From: CALXXL01 sp034926605
GTDB lineage: Bacteria > Verrucomicrobiota > Lentisphaeria > Victivallales > Victivallaceae
Reading direction: 5' to 3'
DNA: 64,000 nucleotides
Assembly (NCBI GenBank): GCA_034926605.1
Contig: JAYFQV010000010.1
Location: 62,001 to 126,000, forward strand
Both the position numbers and the translations under genes were made by a program. Positions 24,664 through 32,852 of this stretch are shown in pieces. The notes under the pieces are model-generated. The model was not told where the DNA came from, ran no database searches, and was given only the letters and a program-made list of their open reading frames with translations. Numbering within the stretch: the first letter of the stretch is position 1; every line of letters begins with the position of its first letter.

Positions 24664-25203
24664 TTATTGTTTAAGCCATTTGACTTTATAAACCGCATCC
24701 TCGGAGTCTCCCGGGGCGAACTCCGCCACAAGTTTTAACTCTTCGGGAACATGGACGTTCAGTCCGGTATAATCGGCGTGGATCGGAAATTCGCTGGCGT
24801 TGCGGTCGACCAGCACCGCCAGGCGGATCATTCTCGCCCGTCCGTAGTCGGTCACCGCGTCCAGCGCGGCGCGGATGGTGCGCCCGGTGGAAAGGATGTC
24901 GTCCACCAGCACCAGATTGAAGTCGTTTACGTCGAAGGGAATTATGGTTTCGCGGATCAGGGGCAGGAATTTGCGCGTACCGATGTCGTCCCGATACAGC
25001 GAGATGTCCAGTTTGCCGAGGATCGGACGCGGACGGCCCAGTTCCTCTATCGCGTCGGCCAGCCGTTCGGACAACGGCACGCCCTGTTTCTGAATGCCCA
25101 GCAGTGCGAATTCATCGTTTCCGAATTCGCCGACGATCTGTTCCGCCACGTGCCGGATCGCGGCCCGCATTTCGGAACCGTTGAACAGAATCTCACGTTC
25201 CAC
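24664..25203 (-). CDS. pyrR: PyrR: pyrimidine operon regulator / uracil phosphoribosyltransferase
   Basis: A 179-residue phosphoribosyltransferase-fold protein. In Firmicutes PyrR binds mRNA leaders in response to UMP and also has uracil phosphoribosyltransferase activity. The PRPP motif is LVLVDDILSTGRTIRAA (about residues 98-114), and the N-terminal GIQKQGVPLSERLA and SLYRDDI segments are typical. The start is GTG 25203, with GAGGGAAG about 6 bases upstream; an in-frame ATG at 25257 lies in the promoter region and is rejected. It is first gene of pyrR-pyrB-pyrC-hemW. The predicted leader is only about 20 bases, too short for a PyrR antiterminator/terminator. Confidence 0.92.
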   Translation of the reverse strand: MEREILFNGSEMRAAIRHVAEQIVGEFGNDEFALLGIQKQGVPLSERLADAIEELGRPRPILGKLDISLYRDDIGTRKFLPLIRETIIPFDVNDFNLVLVDDILSTGRTIRAALDAVTDYGRARMIRLAVLVDRNASEFPIHADYTGLNVHVPEELKLVAEFAPGDSEDAVYKVKWLKQ

Positions 25204-25228
25204 TTGTCTTCCCTCGTTCGTTGGAATT

Positions 25229-25257
25229 AAGATACAGCGCTTTTTTCGCTTTGACAA
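25229..25257 (-). promoter_or_regulatory. Promoter of the pyr operon
   Basis: On the minus strand TTGTCA (25257-25252), 17-bp spacer, TATCTT (25234-25229). Transcription would start near 25222, about 20 bases before the pyrR GTG. An AGCG-T6-CGCT inverted repeat lies in the spacer. Confidence 0.5.
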
Positions 25258-25275
25258 ATTTAATTTGCAAAAATG

Positions 25276-25304
25276 TTGTTTTTTTCCGGGCGCAATGATA
25301 TATT
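25276..25304 (+). promoter_or_regulatory. Promoter of the acetylxylan esterase-rsmE-mraY run
   Basis: TTGTTT (25276-25281), 17-bp spacer, TATATT (25299-25304), about 34 bases before the first start codon. It is back-to-back with the pyr promoter 20 bp away. Confidence 0.5.
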
Positions 25305-25337
25305 ACTCTATCACGAAATCATTCGAAAGGGACGGAC

Positions 25338-26531
25338 ATGAGACGGGTTTGTGCTGTTGTCGGGATGTGGGCCGTTTGCGCCTCCGCCGCGTTTGGTAAA
25401 GTCGAGATATCACCGGACCGCCCTGACGCCATATACAAGTACATGGAAACCGCCAGGATCACCCTTCGTTCCGACGTGCCGGTAAAGGTGTCGGTGGCCA
25501 GCAACTACCAGGATCCCGCCTCCTTTGACGTCGCGCCCGGCGAGACTGTGTTCGAGGTTAAGGGCAGGCTTCCCGGTTTTGTGATCGTATCCGCCGAGGC
25601 TGAAAACGATGGCGGCCGCGCCGCCTGCGGCATCGGTTTTTCGCCCGAACTGCTGCCGCCTGACACCCCCGAACCCGCCGACTTCGACCGGTTCTGGGCC
25701 GCGGCGATAAAGAAGGCCGACAAGATTCCGCTCGATCCGCAGCTCGAGGAAATGCCGGAGTTTTCGAACGAAAAATACAAGGCCTACCGGGTCAGCTTCG
25801 CCAATATCGACAATACCCGCATATATGGATTCATGACCGTTCCCAACGGGGAGGGGCCGTATCCGATATACTGCTCGGTTCCCGGCGCGGGGCCGAATGA
25901 CGTCAAGCCGATTTCGAAATTCAACGACCGCGCCATCACGCTGGTCATCAACGTCTTTCCGTTCCCGTTGCCGCCGAGCCGCGAGGAGGCCGGAAAACTG
26001 ATCGAGCAGCATTATCCCAATTACGACGGTTATTGGGCCAATCCACCGGCCGATCCCGAAAAATTTTTCTTCTACCGTGCCATTCTCGGCGCCAACCGCG
26101 CGTTCGACTATGCGGCGTCGCTGCCAAAGTTCGATCATAAGCACATGGTCTATTGGGGGTCCAGCCAGGGCGGGGCGATGGGCATGGTGTTGTCCGCGCT
26201 TAACAGGAACATCACCGCGGCGGTGCTGAACGTTCCGGCCGACTACGGCCGGATTTACACCGACAGCTATTACCGTACCGGCGATCCGACGATGTTGAAA
26301 CTTTATCCTTATTTTGCGGATCAGAACTTCGCCAGAAGGGTCAATATTCCCATAATGAGTTCGGCCGGAATGGTGGACTGCGGCTGCACGCCCGAGAAGG
26401 TTTCCCGCTTCTTCAATCTGATTCCGTCCAAGCAGAAGGAACTGCGCTTCATCCCCGCGATGGGGCATGATTTCGATCCCGATTACGAACATCGTACCGA
26501 GGAATTCATCGGACGTTATCTGGAGCTGTGA
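25338..26531 (+). CDS. Secreted acetylxylan esterase-like alpha/beta hydrolase
   Basis: A 397-residue exported esterase of the acetylxylan esterase / cephalosporin-C deacetylase family, which removes acetyl groups from hemicellulose or related sugars. A signal peptide (about residues 1-20, MRRVCAVVGMWAVCASAAFG) is followed by an N-terminal beta domain, then the alpha/beta hydrolase part with PDTPEPADFDRFWAAA. The nucleophile Ser276 sits in GSSQG. The acid is the Asp in GMVDCGC, and the His is in MGHDFD. The stop TGA shares its A with the ATG of rsmE. A ribosome binding site AAAGGGA precedes the start. Confidence 0.85.
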   Translation: MRRVCAVVGMWAVCASAAFGKVEISPDRPDAIYKYMETARITLRSDVPVKVSVASNYQDPASFDVAPGETVFEVKGRLPGFVIVSAEAENDGGRAACGIGFSPELLPPDTPEPADFDRFWAAAIKKADKIPLDPQLEEMPEFSNEKYKAYRVSFANIDNTRIYGFMTVPNGEGPYPIYCSVPGAGPNDVKPISKFNDRAITLVINVFPFPLPPSREEAGKLIEQHYPNYDGYWANPPADPEKFFFYRAILGANRAFDYAASLPKFDHKHMVYWGSSQGGAMGMVLSALNRNITAAVLNVPADYGRIYTDSYYRTGDPTMLKLYPYFADQNFARRVNIPIMSSAGMVDCGCTPEKVSRFFNLIPSKQKELRFIPAMGHDFDPDYEHRTEEFIGRYLEL

Positions 26532-27229
26532 TGCGCTGTTTTTACGCGGAGACCATAGGCGAACCCGGCACGGAGCTTGAGCTGAACCGTGCCGAAGCCT
26601 CCCATTTGTTTGTGACCCTGCGCGGCCGACCCGGCGAACGGGTGGCGCTGCTGGACGGCAACGGCGTGTCCGCCGAGGCCGAAATACTGGCGGGCCGCCG
26701 GTTGCGCGTGGTCGAGCGCGAGCTTCATGCGCCGCCATCGCTCAAGGTGCATCTGTTTTGTGCGTCTCCGCGCCGCCGCGAACTCGATTTGATATTGAAG
26801 CAGGCCGCCGAGACCGGCGCTTCCGGCGTCAATCTCATCGAATGCGAACGGTCGGTGGCCACTCCGGACGGCGGTGCGATCGATCGCTGGCGCGGCATCG
26901 TGATCGAGGGGTGCAAGCAGTCCCGCAACTTCTTCGCTCCGGTGCTTGGCGGCCCGGAGTCTCTGTCGGCGGCGGTCCGCCGGGTCGGAGCCTCCGGCAC
27001 GCGTATGCTGTTCGGCAGTGTGGCGGCGGGCGGCAATCGTCCGCACGGGCTTTCCGGCGAGGTGGCGCTGTTTGTCGGACCCGAAGGCGGGTTTACTCCG
27101 GATGAGGAGGCGTTCATGCGTGAGAACGGCGTCGAGGGATGGAACTTTTCACCGAATGTGCTGCGGCTGGAGACGGCGGCGGCCTGCGGAGTGGCATTGC
27201 TGAAATATTTGGCGGAGGAACGGCGATGA
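26531..27229 (+). CDS. rsmE: 16S rRNA (uridine-1498-N3)-methyltransferase
   Basis: A 232-residue SPOUT methyltransferase that methylates U1498 of 16S rRNA. The N-terminal PUA-like part has RAEASHLFVTLRGRPGE. The C-terminal knot has the SAM-binding motifs FVGPEGGFTPDE (about residues 178-189) and NVLRLETAA, both diagnostic. ATG 26531 overlaps the preceding stop as TGATG. A GTG one codon upstream is possible. The stop overlaps the ATG of the LysM gene by 4 bp. Confidence 0.93.
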   Translation: MRCFYAETIGEPGTELELNRAEASHLFVTLRGRPGERVALLDGNGVSAEAEILAGRRLRVVERELHAPPSLKVHLFCASPRRRELDLILKQAAETGASGVNLIECERSVATPDGGAIDRWRGIVIEGCKQSRNFFAPVLGGPESLSAAVRRVGASGTRMLFGSVAAGGNRPHGLSGEVALFVGPEGGFTPDEEAFMRENGVEGWNFSPNVLRLETAAACGVALLKYLAEERR

Positions 27230-28203
27230 ACCGTAAATATCTGTGGCTGATCGGATCGGTTGCACTGGCGGCGGTTGCCGCGATCGGGGTCATCGTGCTG
27301 GCGGTGTCCACCCGGGAGGAGACCGAACGCCCGTCCTACATAAGGCTGCAGCGTGCGTTGTCCGACCCCGATCCGATGGTAGGCCTGGCCGAGGCGAAAC
27401 ACTATCTCGGACGTTTTCCGGAATCCGCTCCGGCTCATCGTGCGCTTGCCAATCTTTACGACGAACGGCTGAACATGCCGCTTGAGGCGCTGGGCGAATA
27501 TCAGCGTTATTTGGATTGCGATCCCAATGCCGACCGCGAGGAGGTGGGCCGCTGGACCGCCGCGGCCCGCAAGCGCTGTTTCGAGCTTTGGAAACCGGAA
27601 TTCGGCGGCAATGGCGGTTCTGTTAAGGAAACGTCGGCAACCAGTGTCGAACTTGCCGAACTTCGGGCGGAAAACGCGGAGCTTCGCAGCCGGCTGGAAA
27701 TGCTGCAGAAACTGTTGTTCGCTCCGGAAGCGCCCGAAATTCAGCCGGTGGTTCCGCCCTCCGTGCCGGCACCGGAAACTTCGGCTCCGCCGCCCGCAGA
27801 ACAGCCGCCGGTCAATCCGCCGGAAGACGGTTTCTACACCGTTATCAAGGGCGACACACTCGGCCGGATCGCACGCAAACTTTACGGCGAGGCTTCACGC
27901 GCCGGTGAAATATACGAGATTAACCGCGACAAGCTGTCTTCGCCCAACAAGCTGCGCGAAGGCATGAAACTGCGGCTGCCGTCCGCCGTCAAACCGGCGG
28001 CCGTCCCCGCCGCCGTGCCGTTCTCGTCCCTGAAGCCGCTGTCCGACGAGCAGAAGCGACTGCTGGAGGCCGCCAGCCGCGGCCCGGCGCCGAAACCGGG
28101 CGCCGAAACTCCCGCCAACCCGGCGGAGCAGAAACCGGAATCCAAAACCGAACCCGCGTCGGAGCCGGTTTCCGGCGCGCAGGTAACCCCGTATCTTTAC
28201 TGA
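27226..28203 (+). CDS. LysM-domain membrane-anchored protein
   Basis: A 325-residue envelope protein: N-terminal membrane anchor (about residues 5-27), a TPR-like helical region (about 40-115), a short coiled coil ELAELRAENAELRSRLEML (about 145-163), a Pro-rich linker, one LysM domain starting YTVIKGDTLGRIARKLYG (about 206-223), and a Pro/Ala-rich C-terminal tail. LysM binds peptidoglycan. The start overlaps the rsmE stop by 4 bp. It stands two genes upstream of mraY, in line with an envelope role. Confidence 0.85.
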   Translation: MNRKYLWLIGSVALAAVAAIGVIVLAVSTREETERPSYIRLQRALSDPDPMVGLAEAKHYLGRFPESAPAHRALANLYDERLNMPLEALGEYQRYLDCDPNADREEVGRWTAAARKRCFELWKPEFGGNGGSVKETSATSVELAELRAENAELRSRLEMLQKLLFAPEAPEIQPVVPPSVPAPETSAPPPAEQPPVNPPEDGFYTVIKGDTLGRIARKLYGEASRAGEIYEINRDKLSSPNKLREGMKLRLPSAVKPAAVPAAVPFSSLKPLSDEQKRLLEAASRGPAPKPGAETPANPAEQKPESKTEPASEPVSGAQVTPYLY

Positions 28204-28220
28204 AAAAGGAGAATCCGGAG

Positions 28221-28820
28221 ATGATCAACAAAATTTTGCGATGGGCCTCCCTGCTTCCGGCGCTGGCAGCTGCCGGCTGCATCTGGAGCGACTACCACGA
28301 AACCAGATATTACGACATGCAGTCTCCCGAGCCGCTTCCCGCGCTTCGCAGCCCGGTGACGGTGGGGGTTTTTGCCAACGCCACTCCGGTGCGCCAGCGT
28401 ATGCTGTTTTCCAGAGGCGACGGCGAGGTGGTGGTTGATGAGTACAACCGCTTCGTTCAACCGCCGGACCAGATGCTGGTGCGTTATCTGTCCATCGCCT
28501 TCGGTTCTCAGAACGATACGCAGGCTAACGCGCCGGTGATTGCAATCAACGGCCGGATATTCATGTTCGAATTCGACCTGGCCAAGAACGAGGCCCGCTG
28601 CGGCGTGGATTACACCATGGAGCTTCGCCGCCCGGACGGCATTGTGGAACCGATCCGAACCGAGAGCGTGATCTTCCGCTCCGAGGCGTCCAGCGCCGAT
28701 CCCGACGTGGTGGCCCGCGCATTCAGCCGCTGCCTGATGCAGCTTGCCGACCGTCTGTACGGCGTTGCCGATCAGTCGGCCGATAAAACCGTCAATCCCC
28801 GGACCGCCGCGGGCGAATGA
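28221..28820 (+). CDS. ABC-transport auxiliary lipoprotein (PqiC/YmbA-like)
   Basis: A 199-residue lipoprotein precursor with lipobox AAAGC near residue 20. The mature start RYYDMQSPEPLP, and then RQRMLFSRGDGEVVVDEYNRFVQPPDQML (about residues 52-80), match the ABC-type transport auxiliary lipoprotein family (PqiC/YmbA and MCE-system partners that contact the outer membrane). No MCE or ABC gene is next to it, so its partner must be elsewhere. It is 17 bp after the LysM gene and 6 bp before mraY. Confidence 0.7.
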   Translation: MINKILRWASLLPALAAAGCIWSDYHETRYYDMQSPEPLPALRSPVTVGVFANATPVRQRMLFSRGDGEVVVDEYNRFVQPPDQMLVRYLSIAFGSQNDTQANAPVIAINGRIFMFEFDLAKNEARCGVDYTMELRRPDGIVEPIRTESVIFRSEASSADPDVVARAFSRCLMQLADRLYGVADQSADKTVNPRTAAGE

Positions 28821-28826
28821 GGTAAA

Positions 28827-29924
28827 ATGCTGTTTCTGCTTTCCAGGCTGGCCGGGCATTTCCCCCCTTTGCGGGTATTCGACTATATAAGTTTCCGGGC
28901 GGTGGCCGCCGCGGTCACCTCTTTTCTGCTGGTGATGTGGCTGGCTCCATGGACTGTGCGCATGCTCAAGCGCTTCCGCGCCACCGCCGTCTGCCGCTAC
29001 GAGGGTCTTATGCCGGAGGAGATGATCGACCGCAACAAGGACAAGACCCCCAGCATGGGAGGCCTGCTGATCGTGGGAGCCATCACGGTTTCCTCCATAC
29101 TGTGGGCCCGCATGAACAATCCGATCGCGATAGTGCTGGTGGCGACCCTGCTTTCATTTTCGGCGGTGGGGTTCGTGGACGATTACATGAAAGTCGCAAA
29201 GCGGAAGCGCGACGGCATATCGGGGCGCGCCAAGCTGCTCGGCCAGGTGCTGACCGTGGGTATGGCGCTGTTGTTCCTTGACGCGATGCCCGGCAATGCC
29301 GGCGCTCCGATCACCGATTTCTATCTGCCGTTCATCAAGGATGCGCTGTTCGCGTCGCAATGGATACTGCTGTTCGAACTGCTGGTGGTGGTGGGCACTT
29401 CCAACGCGGTGAACATCACCGACGGCAAGGACGGTTTGGCGTCCGGATGCGTGATTTTCGCGGTGTCGGCCTTCGCGGTGTTCGCATATCTCAGCGGTCA
29501 CAAGGTGTTTGCGGAATATCTGTTCCTGCCCAAGATCCCGTCCGCCGGCGAGGCGATGGTGTTTGCCGCCGCCGTGGTGGGTGCCTGCGGCGGGTTCCTG
29601 TGGTACAACTGCTTCCCCGCCAGCATGTTTATGGGAGACACCGGAAGTCTGGCGCTCGGCGGGGCGCTGGGGATGCTCGCGGTCATCGTTCGGCAGGAGT
29701 TCCTGCTGCCGATCATAGGCGGCGTGTTTTTGATGGAGATAGGGTCGGTGATGCTCCAGGTGCCGTATTTCAAGCTGACCCACGGCAAGCGGATATTCCT
29801 GATGACTCCGATTCATCACCATTTCGAAAAGAAAAGCTGGACCGAAACCCAAATCGTGGTACGGTTCTGGATACTGGCCGCCATCTTCGCGTTGCTCGGG
29901 CTGGCGACTTTGAAACTGCGCTGA
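28827..29924 (+). CDS. mraY: Phospho-N-acetylmuramoyl-pentapeptide transferase
   Basis: A 365-residue polytopic membrane enzyme with about ten helices. It transfers phospho-MurNAc-pentapeptide to undecaprenyl phosphate to make lipid I. Diagnostic motifs: DKTPSMGGLLI (about residues 72-82), GFVDDYMKVAK (the Asp pair), VNITDGKDGLASG, MFMGDTGSLALGG and TPIHHHFEKKSWTE. Unusual is that it does not sit in the dcw cluster (no murE/murF/murD or ftsW beside it) but between a lipoprotein gene and a protease-inhibitor gene. It is followed by an AAGGAGG site and the inhibitor gene after 18 bp. Confidence 0.96.
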   Translation: MLFLLSRLAGHFPPLRVFDYISFRAVAAAVTSFLLVMWLAPWTVRMLKRFRATAVCRYEGLMPEEMIDRNKDKTPSMGGLLIVGAITVSSILWARMNNPIAIVLVATLLSFSAVGFVDDYMKVAKRKRDGISGRAKLLGQVLTVGMALLFLDAMPGNAGAPITDFYLPFIKDALFASQWILLFELLVVVGTSNAVNITDGKDGLASGCVIFAVSAFAVFAYLSGHKVFAEYLFLPKIPSAGEAMVFAAAVVGACGGFLWYNCFPASMFMGDTGSLALGGALGMLAVIVRQEFLLPIIGGVFLMEIGSVMLQVPYFKLTHGKRIFLMTPIHHHFEKKSWTETQIVVRFWILAAIFALLGLATLKLR

Positions 29925-29942
29925 AAACCCAAGGAGGAGACC

Positions 29943-30344
29943 ATGAAAGTTATGTTCGTTCCATTATTGGCGCTGGCCGCCGCGCTGGCGGGATGTGTTG
30001 CTGCTACCACTCCCACCGAAATGGTCTCGGTGGGGCAGTTCGAAGGCACCCGGCAACGCAGCTTCAAACTGGAGAAGGACGCCACTCTTACGCTCGAACT
30101 TTTTGAGAACGCCACCACCGGCTATATTTGGAACGTGGTCAGCAACGAGGATATCTGCAAAGTTACGCAGGAACATCTGCCGGCCGAGTCCGCCGACGGC
30201 ATGTGCGGCGCGCCAGGCAAATGCATCGTGCGGATTACCGCGCTGAAGCCGGGGCTGACCATCGTCCGGCTCGATTACGCCCGTCCGTGGGAAACCGGTG
30301 CGGTACCTGCCAGCCGGCTGATATGCAACATTGAGGTGAAGTAA
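29943..30344 (+). CDS. Chagasin-family (I42) cysteine protease inhibitor, lipoprotein
   Basis: A 133-residue lipoprotein precursor with lipobox LAGC at about residue 18. The mature domain carries the chagasin signature: the NATTGYIW loop (about 56-63), a middle loop GAPGKC and a late loop YARPWETG. These are the three loops that enter the active site of papain-like proteases in chagasin and related bacterial inhibitors. It would sit at the outer or inner membrane facing the periplasm. Its stop TAA shares a base with the ATG of the GH127 gene. Confidence 0.85.
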   Translation: MKVMFVPLLALAAALAGCVAATTPTEMVSVGQFEGTRQRSFKLEKDATLTLELFENATTGYIWNVVSNEDICKVTQEHLPAESADGMCGAPGKCIVRITALKPGLTIVRLDYARPWETGAVPASRLICNIEVK

Positions 30345-32722
30345 TGGACAAAGCAAAATCTTTCGGTGTTTTCCGCGAGATTCCCGCCACCGCGATCCGC
30401 CCGCGCGGTTTTCTGCTCGAATTCCTGCGCCGCCAGCAGCGCGGTCTCACCGGCAATCCCGCCGAGCAGGGTTATCCCTACAATACGGTGATGTGGGCCG
30501 GAAGGATCGAGGACGTCGGTTATCAGGAATTCGTCTATCGCGGCCGCCGGACTCCGGTGCCGGCGCTGAACACCTGGTGGCCCTATGAACAGTCGGCCTA
30601 CTATCTCGACGGCGCACTCAAGCTTTCGCTGCTGCTGGACGATAAGAAACTCGGTGATTTATACCGTAAGAACCTCGATTTTCTGCTTGCCCACCCCAAT
30701 CCGGACGGCAAGCTGGGCGGCCGGGCCGCATACGACCATAATTCCGAATGGCCGATGGCGGTTTTCTTCAAATCGGTTATCGCCTACGTGGAAGCCACCG
30801 GCGACGAAAAGGTGATCGAGGCTTTCCATAAGCACTATTCGGCGATGAGCGTCGAGGATCTCGCGGACAGTTTCCGTCATATCAACAATCTCGAAGGCGT
30901 GCTTCAGCTCTATATCTGGACCGGCGACGAGGAATTGAAAGCCAAGGCGGTCGCTGCCTACAAGCGCCACAACGCGCTGAACAATGTCAAAGAGCGCTAT
31001 GAGGACGAACTCTGGTTCGACAAGATCGTTTCCAACCGCCGTCTGGCCATGCATGGCGTCTCCTCCAGCGAGTCGCTGAAGCTGCCGGTGCTGCTCTACA
31101 TGGCCACCGGCGAAGCCAAATATCTCAAAGCCGCCAAAAAATGTCTTGAACGTATTTTTCTCGACCACGAGCAGCCTTGCGGCATGCCGTCCGCCAACGA
31201 ATATCTTTCGGGGCACGACCCGATCCAGGGATACGAGACCTGCGTAATCACCGATCTGACCTGGACTATGGGCTATTTTCTGATGGCCGACGGCGATGCC
31301 AGAGTGGCCGACAAGATCGAACAGATCATCTACAACGCGCTTCCCGGTTCGATCACCAAGGACTTCACCACGCTCCAGTACCTTTCGGCGGTGAATCAGG
31401 TGGTGGCGTCGCCGTTCTCGAACAATTCGCACTTTCTGCGCGGCCGCGCGGCATGGCGGCAGTATCGGCCGAACCATTTTCCGGAGTGCTGCGGCGGCAA
31501 CGTCCACCGTGCCATGCCGAACTTTGTTTCGCGCATGTGGATGGCGGCGGAGGACGGTTCTCCGGCGGCGGTGATGTTCGGCCCCAGTGTCCTCAACTGG
31601 AAGTTCAACGGCAAGAAGGTGCGGATCGAGCAGGAAACCGGCTATCCGTTCAACGGTGCCGTGAACTTCAAGTTCGGCTGCGACGTTCCCGTGACCATGC
31701 CGTTCACTTTCCGGGTGCCGGCCTGGTGCGAAAACGCCGCGGTGAGTCTGAACGGCGGCGAGGCGATGAGCCTCGTGCCCGGCGAGTTCGTGACCCTGAC
31801 CGAAAAATGGTGCGACGGCGATGTCCTGACCCTGGAACTGCCGATGAAGGTCGAGCTTAAGCGCGACCGCCAGTGGCAGTGGCTTTGCCGCGGCCCGCTC
31901 AGTTTCTCCTACCCGGTGCCGCACACTGAAAGCAGTGAAAGCGACAGTCGCTTCGCTCCGCGCACCTTTGCTCCGTCCGGCGAATGGAATTACGCGCTTG
32001 ACCTGACTCCCGCCTCGGCCGATAAAGTGAAAGTGGTGGAAACCGGAGCCGAAGGCTACGTGTTCGACATTCCGCCGGTGGCGCTCGAAGTTCCGGTGAA
32101 ACACATTTCAAATTATTCCGACCTGGCTTGCGACCGCTACACTCCGCCGGTTCCGCTTTATTTCAGGACGCTTGGCGGCGCCGAGAAAATCACGCTGGTG
32201 CCGTACGGCTCCACCGTCACACGCGTCACCGCGTTTCCCTATCCGGCCGGGCGCAAATCCTTGCCGGTGGTGGAAGTGTCGGCGGCGGGACCGTTTCCGT
32301 ACAACCGCCGGATGCCGCTGGCCGATCAGGTGTTCGAGCCGGAAAGCTGGGAATCGTACGAGTTCATCGACAAGGCCGCCAGCTATGTTCAGCCCGGAGA
32401 AAACGAATATCACGACCTGATAGCCCACTATAAAACCAGCGGCAATGTCATGGCCTACATGCAGTTCCGCTTCTGGTCCGACCGTGCCGGAAAGGTTACG
32501 CTGGCGCTGGCGGCGGCCGACGGCTGCATCGGCTGGCTCAACGGCAGGAAACTGCTGGAAATCGAGCCGGTTATGGAAGGCGAAACGATGGAGCCGCTGT
32601 GGTTCGAGACAAAGGTTCAGCAGGGATACAATTTTCTGAGACTCAAAGTTTGCGATTGGATTCAGCCAGACCAGTACCGCGAGGCCTGGGGTGCGAGGCT
32701 CCAGGTTTTCCGTGAACGCTGA
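30344..32722 (+). CDS. GH127-family beta-L-arabinofuranosidase-like enzyme
   Basis: A 792-residue protein of glycoside hydrolase family 127 (former DUF1680), which removes beta-L-arabinofuranose from plant glycans or glycoproteins. The N-terminal (alpha/alpha)6 barrel contains the Zn/Cys site known from HypBA1: E298 and C300 in GYETCVI, C382 and C383 in PECCGGN. One of the latter two would be the nucleophile. A beta-sandwich region follows, and an extra C-terminal beta domain from about residue 650. No signal peptide is visible, so it is probably cytosolic. The start overlaps the inhibitor stop (TAATG). Confidence 0.85.
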   Translation: MDKAKSFGVFREIPATAIRPRGFLLEFLRRQQRGLTGNPAEQGYPYNTVMWAGRIEDVGYQEFVYRGRRTPVPALNTWWPYEQSAYYLDGALKLSLLLDDKKLGDLYRKNLDFLLAHPNPDGKLGGRAAYDHNSEWPMAVFFKSVIAYVEATGDEKVIEAFHKHYSAMSVEDLADSFRHINNLEGVLQLYIWTGDEELKAKAVAAYKRHNALNNVKERYEDELWFDKIVSNRRLAMHGVSSSESLKLPVLLYMATGEAKYLKAAKKCLERIFLDHEQPCGMPSANEYLSGHDPIQGYETCVITDLTWTMGYFLMADGDARVADKIEQIIYNALPGSITKDFTTLQYLSAVNQVVASPFSNNSHFLRGRAAWRQYRPNHFPECCGGNVHRAMPNFVSRMWMAAEDGSPAAVMFGPSVLNWKFNGKKVRIEQETGYPFNGAVNFKFGCDVPVTMPFTFRVPAWCENAAVSLNGGEAMSLVPGEFVTLTEKWCDGDVLTLELPMKVELKRDRQWQWLCRGPLSFSYPVPHTESSESDSRFAPRTFAPSGEWNYALDLTPASADKVKVVETGAEGYVFDIPPVALEVPVKHISNYSDLACDRYTPPVPLYFRTLGGAEKITLVPYGSTVTRVTAFPYPAGRKSLPVVEVSAAGPFPYNRRMPLADQVFEPESWESYEFIDKAASYVQPGENEYHDLIAHYKTSGNVMAYMQFRFWSDRAGKVTLALAAADGCIGWLNGRKLLEIEPVMEGETMEPLWFETKVQQGYNFLRLKVCDWIQPDQYREAWGARLQVFRER

Positions 32723-32802
32723 AGCAGTCGAGGCCATTGCCTTCAATGTGGTTGTGACGATTGTACAGAAATGAAAATAATGTTTTTTTATCGGGAGAAG
32801 GG

Positions 32803-32832
32803 TTGAAAACCGCGAAATTCGGGCGATAGTAT
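32803..32832 (+). promoter_or_regulatory. Promoter of the second pseudopilin gene
   Basis: TTGAAA (32803-32808), 18-bp spacer, TAGTAT (32827-32832), in the 130 bp between the GH127 gene and the pseudopilin. No riboswitch-like core is present here, in contrast to the first pseudopilin. Confidence 0.45.
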
Positions 32833-32852
32833 AAAAAAAACGGGAGGGTTTG

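Noticed and set aside
25204..25337. PyrR-type attenuator ahead of pyrR
   Set aside because: No terminator or antiterminator hairpin with T-run is visible and the predicted leader is too short.
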